Positions 12,802 through 14,050 of a stretch of 14,050 bases of DNA are shown one piece after another. The stretch lies in the NCBI GenBank assembly GCA_943359425.1, contig CALRHN010000011.1, positions 1-14,050 on the forward strand, read 5' to 3'. Origin of the DNA: Candidatus Nomurabacteria bacterium. GTDB taxonomy: Bacteria > Patescibacteriota > Minisyncoccia > Phycocordibacterales > UBA9973. Each line of letters starts with the position of its first letter. Positions within the stretch are counted from its first letter, which is position 1. The notes under the pieces are model-generated. The model saw nothing but the letters and a program-made list of their open reading frames with translations. It was not told where the DNA came from and did not search any database. A program made the translations under genes and the position numbers.

Positions 12802-13347
12802 ATGCAGGAAGAAGCCATCACCATACTCAAAAAAGGCGGCGCAGGCGTGTATCCGACCGATACGCTCTACGGCATCGTCGGGAGTGCATTTTCGAAGAGC
12901 GCCGTGGCGCGAATATACACAGTGAAGGGGAGAGATGCCAAGAAGCCTTTTATCATACTCATCAGTTCAATCAATGATCTGAAAAAATTCAGCATCAACT
13001 ACTTGCTTATTAGGCCAAATAAGCAAGTAGTTGAAAAATTCTGGCCGGGACGTGTTTCCGTCATACTTCCCTGTACCAGTAAAAAATTTGCATATCTCCA
13101 TCGCGGCACAAAGTCACTTGCTTTCCGTTTACCTAAAAATAAAAAGCTCATAGAGCTTTTGAAAAAAACCGGCCCGCTCGTCGCGCCATCCGCGAATCCG
13201 CAGGGAATGGAGCCGGCACACACTATTGCTGAAGCGAAAAAATATTTCGGAGATAAACTCGATTTCTATATTGCCGGAGGACGCAAGGCGGGCAAACCGT
13301 CGCGTGTCATATCGCTCGTTTCGGGCACTCCCGTCCGCCTGCGCTAG
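12802..13347 (+). CDS. tsaC: L-threonylcarbamoyladenylate synthase (TsaC/YrdC)
   Basis: Makes threonylcarbamoyl-AMP from threonine, bicarbonate and ATP, the first step of the t6A37 modification of tRNAs reading ANN codons. The YrdC-domain motifs are visible: YPTDTLYGIVG (17-27), the Lys/Arg binding loop KGRDAKKPF (42-50), WPGRVSVILP (81-90), APSAN (128-132), and the C-terminal PSRVI (166-170), where most relatives have PST. At 181 aa it is the short, single-domain TsaC form, without the Sua5 extension. A perfect 17-bp inverted repeat lies in frame and encodes about residues 65-78. The length there still fits the family, so the frame is open and the protein is probably functional. The AT content in this stretch is higher than in the rest of the gene. 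Confidence 0.95.
   Translation: MQEEAITILKKGGAGVYPTDTLYGIVGSAFSKSAVARIYTVKGRDAKKPFIILISSINDLKKFSINYLLIRPNKQVVEKFWPGRVSVILPCTSKKFAYLHRGTKSLAFRLPKNKKLIELLKKTGPLVAPSANPQGMEPAHTIAEAKKYFGDKLDFYIAGGRKAGKPSRVISLVSGTPVRLR
12995..13034. repeat. Perfect 17-bp inverted repeat inside tsaC
   Basis: Bases 12995-13011 are the exact reverse complement of 13018-13034, with a 6-nt centre AGGCCA. The arm begins TCAACTACTTGCTTATT. It is read in frame within tsaC. So long a perfect repeat in a coding region is unexpected by chance and may be a palindromic element that replaced or inserted into a variable loop. Confidence 0.92.
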
Positions 13348-13349
13348 TC

Positions 13350-13377
13350 TTGACGGGAGAATATCAAGGAGTACACT
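13350..13377 (+). promoter_or_regulatory. Promoter of the 77-aa orphan gene, with an AAGGAG site
   Basis: TTGACG (13350-13355), a 16-bp spacer and TACACT (13372-13377), six nt before the ATG at 13384, which predicts a leaderless transcript. AAGGAG at 13366-13371 looks like a Shine-Dalgarno site but lies 12 nt from the ATG and inside the promoter spacer. It would only act on read-through mRNA from tsaC. Confidence 0.6.
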
Positions 13378-13383
13378 TTATAT

Positions 13384-13617
13384 ATGAAAAACTTTAAAGG
13401 GGGACCGGGTTTCCCTGAAATGTCGCCTGTAGTCGTCGGTCTTGAAGCCGAGAAACAAGGAATAATAACCCAATACAAAGTCGGTCCGGAGGCTGCAAAG
13501 CGCTTGGTAAAAGATCCTGCTTCCGGTCAGTGGATGATTGACGGACAAACAGTGGAAAAATGGGACGAAGAGATGCAGAAGCTTTTCAAGCGCGATCCGG
13601 GCGCCCCATACGCCTGA
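13384..13617 (+). CDS. Small hypothetical soluble protein (77 aa)
   Basis: I do not recognise this protein. It starts with a Gly/Pro-rich stretch (KGGPGFPEMSP, 4-14) and then a mixed, highly charged sequence with EAAKRLVKD and a helical VEKWDEEMQKLFKRD (57-71). There is no signal peptide, membrane span or Cys. The QYKVGPEAAKRLVKDPASG segment could be a small turn-helix unit, but no domain can be named. It has a promoter-like TTGACG/TACACT pair upstream and may also be transcribed with tsaC, which ends 36 nt before. Its TGA stop abuts the stop codon of the minus-strand gene at 13618, with no spacer and no hairpin. Confidence 0.7.
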   Translation: MKNFKGGPGFPEMSPVVVGLEAEKQGIITQYKVGPEAAKRLVKDPASGQWMIDGQTVEKWDEEMQKLFKRDPGAPYA

Positions 13618-14050
13618 TTATTTCTCCTTGTTCTTCAGCGCTTCGACATCGCGAGCGAGCGATTCGAGTACGTGCTGGATCTTCTCCAATATTTCGGGAT
13701 GCGGTTCTTTTGCCTGGCCAGCGGATGGTTTCTCGGCGCCTTCTTCGATCTCTTCGACGTCTTCCTGAATTTCATCGACGTCCTTCTGAATCTCGTCCAC
13801 ATCTTTCTCGATCTCGCCGACGTCTTCGGCAATGTCTTCGACGTTTTCCTGAATCTCCTCGATATCCTCAGACACTTCTTCGAGGTCTTCGGCATGTTTG
13901 TTGACCGTCATTTGGATGAATATGGACAGATAGATCGCTTCGAGAGAGACGAGCGTCGTGACGACGAGGAGGATCTTGTCGAAATCAACAAAGAAAGAGA
14001 GCACGAGTGCTCCGACGAAGAGAAGGGTGTGAACGAGCAAGGACTCGGTC
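13618..14050 (-). CDS. DUF1003-like membrane protein with heptad coiled coil (5' end cut by window)
   Basis: The frame is open from the window edge at 14050, so the N-terminus is missing; a TTG at 14040 is in frame but need not be the start. Two membrane spans are visible, LLVHTLLFVGALVLSFF and ILLVVTTLVSLEAIYLSIF. The HT and SLEAI-LSIF pattern followed by a polar NK resembles DUF1003 membrane proteins. That assignment is by memory and moderate. The cytoplasmic part then holds seven exact heptads of pattern x-[EK]-[DN]-[VIL]-x-[ED]-[IV], encoded by 13747-13893, which is a strongly acidic coiled coil. After a Pro/Gly linker, a second amphipathic helix (PEILEKIQHVLESLARDVEALK) ends the protein. 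Oligomerisation through the coiled coil is likely; function is unknown. Confidence 0.8.
   Translation of the reverse strand, partial: TESLLVHTLLFVGALVLSFFVDFDKILLVVTTLVSLEAIYLSIFIQMTVNKHAEDLEEVSEDIEEIQENVEDIAEDVGEIEKDVDEIQKDVDEIQEDVEEIEEGAEKPSAGQAKEPHPEILEKIQHVLESLARDVEALKNKEK
13747..13893 (-). repeat. Seven 21-nt units encoding coiled-coil heptads
   Basis: Seven consecutive in-frame 21-nt units, diverged at the DNA level but strict at the protein level, encode acidic heptads with Val/Ile at positions a and d. There is no insertion or deletion across 147 nt. Confidence 0.85.

Noticed and set aside
12780..12977. 65-codon frame overlapping the start of tsaC
   Set aside because: It is out of frame with the clear YrdC domain, and its composition (Arg/His/Ser-rich) is that of a shadow frame.
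1..14050. tRNA genes, insertion sequences, integrases, toxin-antitoxin pairs or restriction systems
   Set aside because: I looked through the gaps and genes and saw no cloverleaf with a 3' acceptor, no transposase motif and no recognisable defence domain.

Overview
This window looks like part of a small, gene-dense genome of the Candidate Phyla Radiation (Patescibacteria), most likely Parcubacteria. The reasons are inferential. Housekeeping proteins are short versions of their families. Two proteins of types I associate with this group are present: an ACT-like protein with a helical N-terminus, and a tiny His-rich membrane protein. mreB stands without mreC or mreD, frr sits directly beside rseP, and classical Shine-Dalgarno sites are nearly absent. 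No rRNA, tRNA, CRISPR array, transposase or integrase was seen. Layout from left to right: (1) 65-1825, a half-size ABC exporter preceded by a 7-bp tandem repeat. (2) 1849-3225, a relatively AT-rich block with a minus-strand orphan gene and a divergent ACT-like gene. (3) 3253-6359, the GTPase/ATPase ychF, an endonuclease/exonuclease/phosphatase (EEP) enzyme, an EamA-type transporter overlapping it by 4 nt, a long perfect palindrome, and a small His-rich membrane protein. (4) 6374-8178, mreB under a strong extended -10 promoter, with a clamp-loader delta'-like gene 5 nt behind it. (5) 8179-8430, a short interval holding a 41-codon membrane-protein ORF that ends at a strong terminator. (6) 8468-10261, frr and rseP separated by two converging arrays of a 7-bp CTA repeat. 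(7) 10269-12159, typA (bipA) with its own consensus promoter, a leader hairpin and a terminator. (8) 12158-13617, a secreted orphan protein, tsaC with a perfect 17-bp inverted repeat inside its coding sequence, and a 77-aa orphan. (9) 13618-14050, a truncated minus-strand membrane protein with a seven-heptad coiled coil. Much of the window supports core functions. frr (ribosome recycling), typA (ribosome-associated GTPase), tsaC (tRNA t6A synthesis) and ychF act in translation. mreB and rseP act in envelope shape and membrane proteolysis, and the delta'-like protein acts in replication. The accessory content is transporters and small envelope proteins. Two features tie the window together. First, several promoters place the -10 hexamer only 6-12 nt before an ATG that lacks a Shine-Dalgarno site, so leaderless or near-leaderless mRNAs are likely. 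Second, the gaps between genes are rich in palindromes and short-period repeats: CTA heptads at two loci and at least four long inverted repeats. I see no obvious multi-gene defence, secretion or biosynthetic system. The most promising undescribed signals are the CTA heptad arrays, the leaderless promoter architecture and the palindromic elements, including the one inside tsaC.
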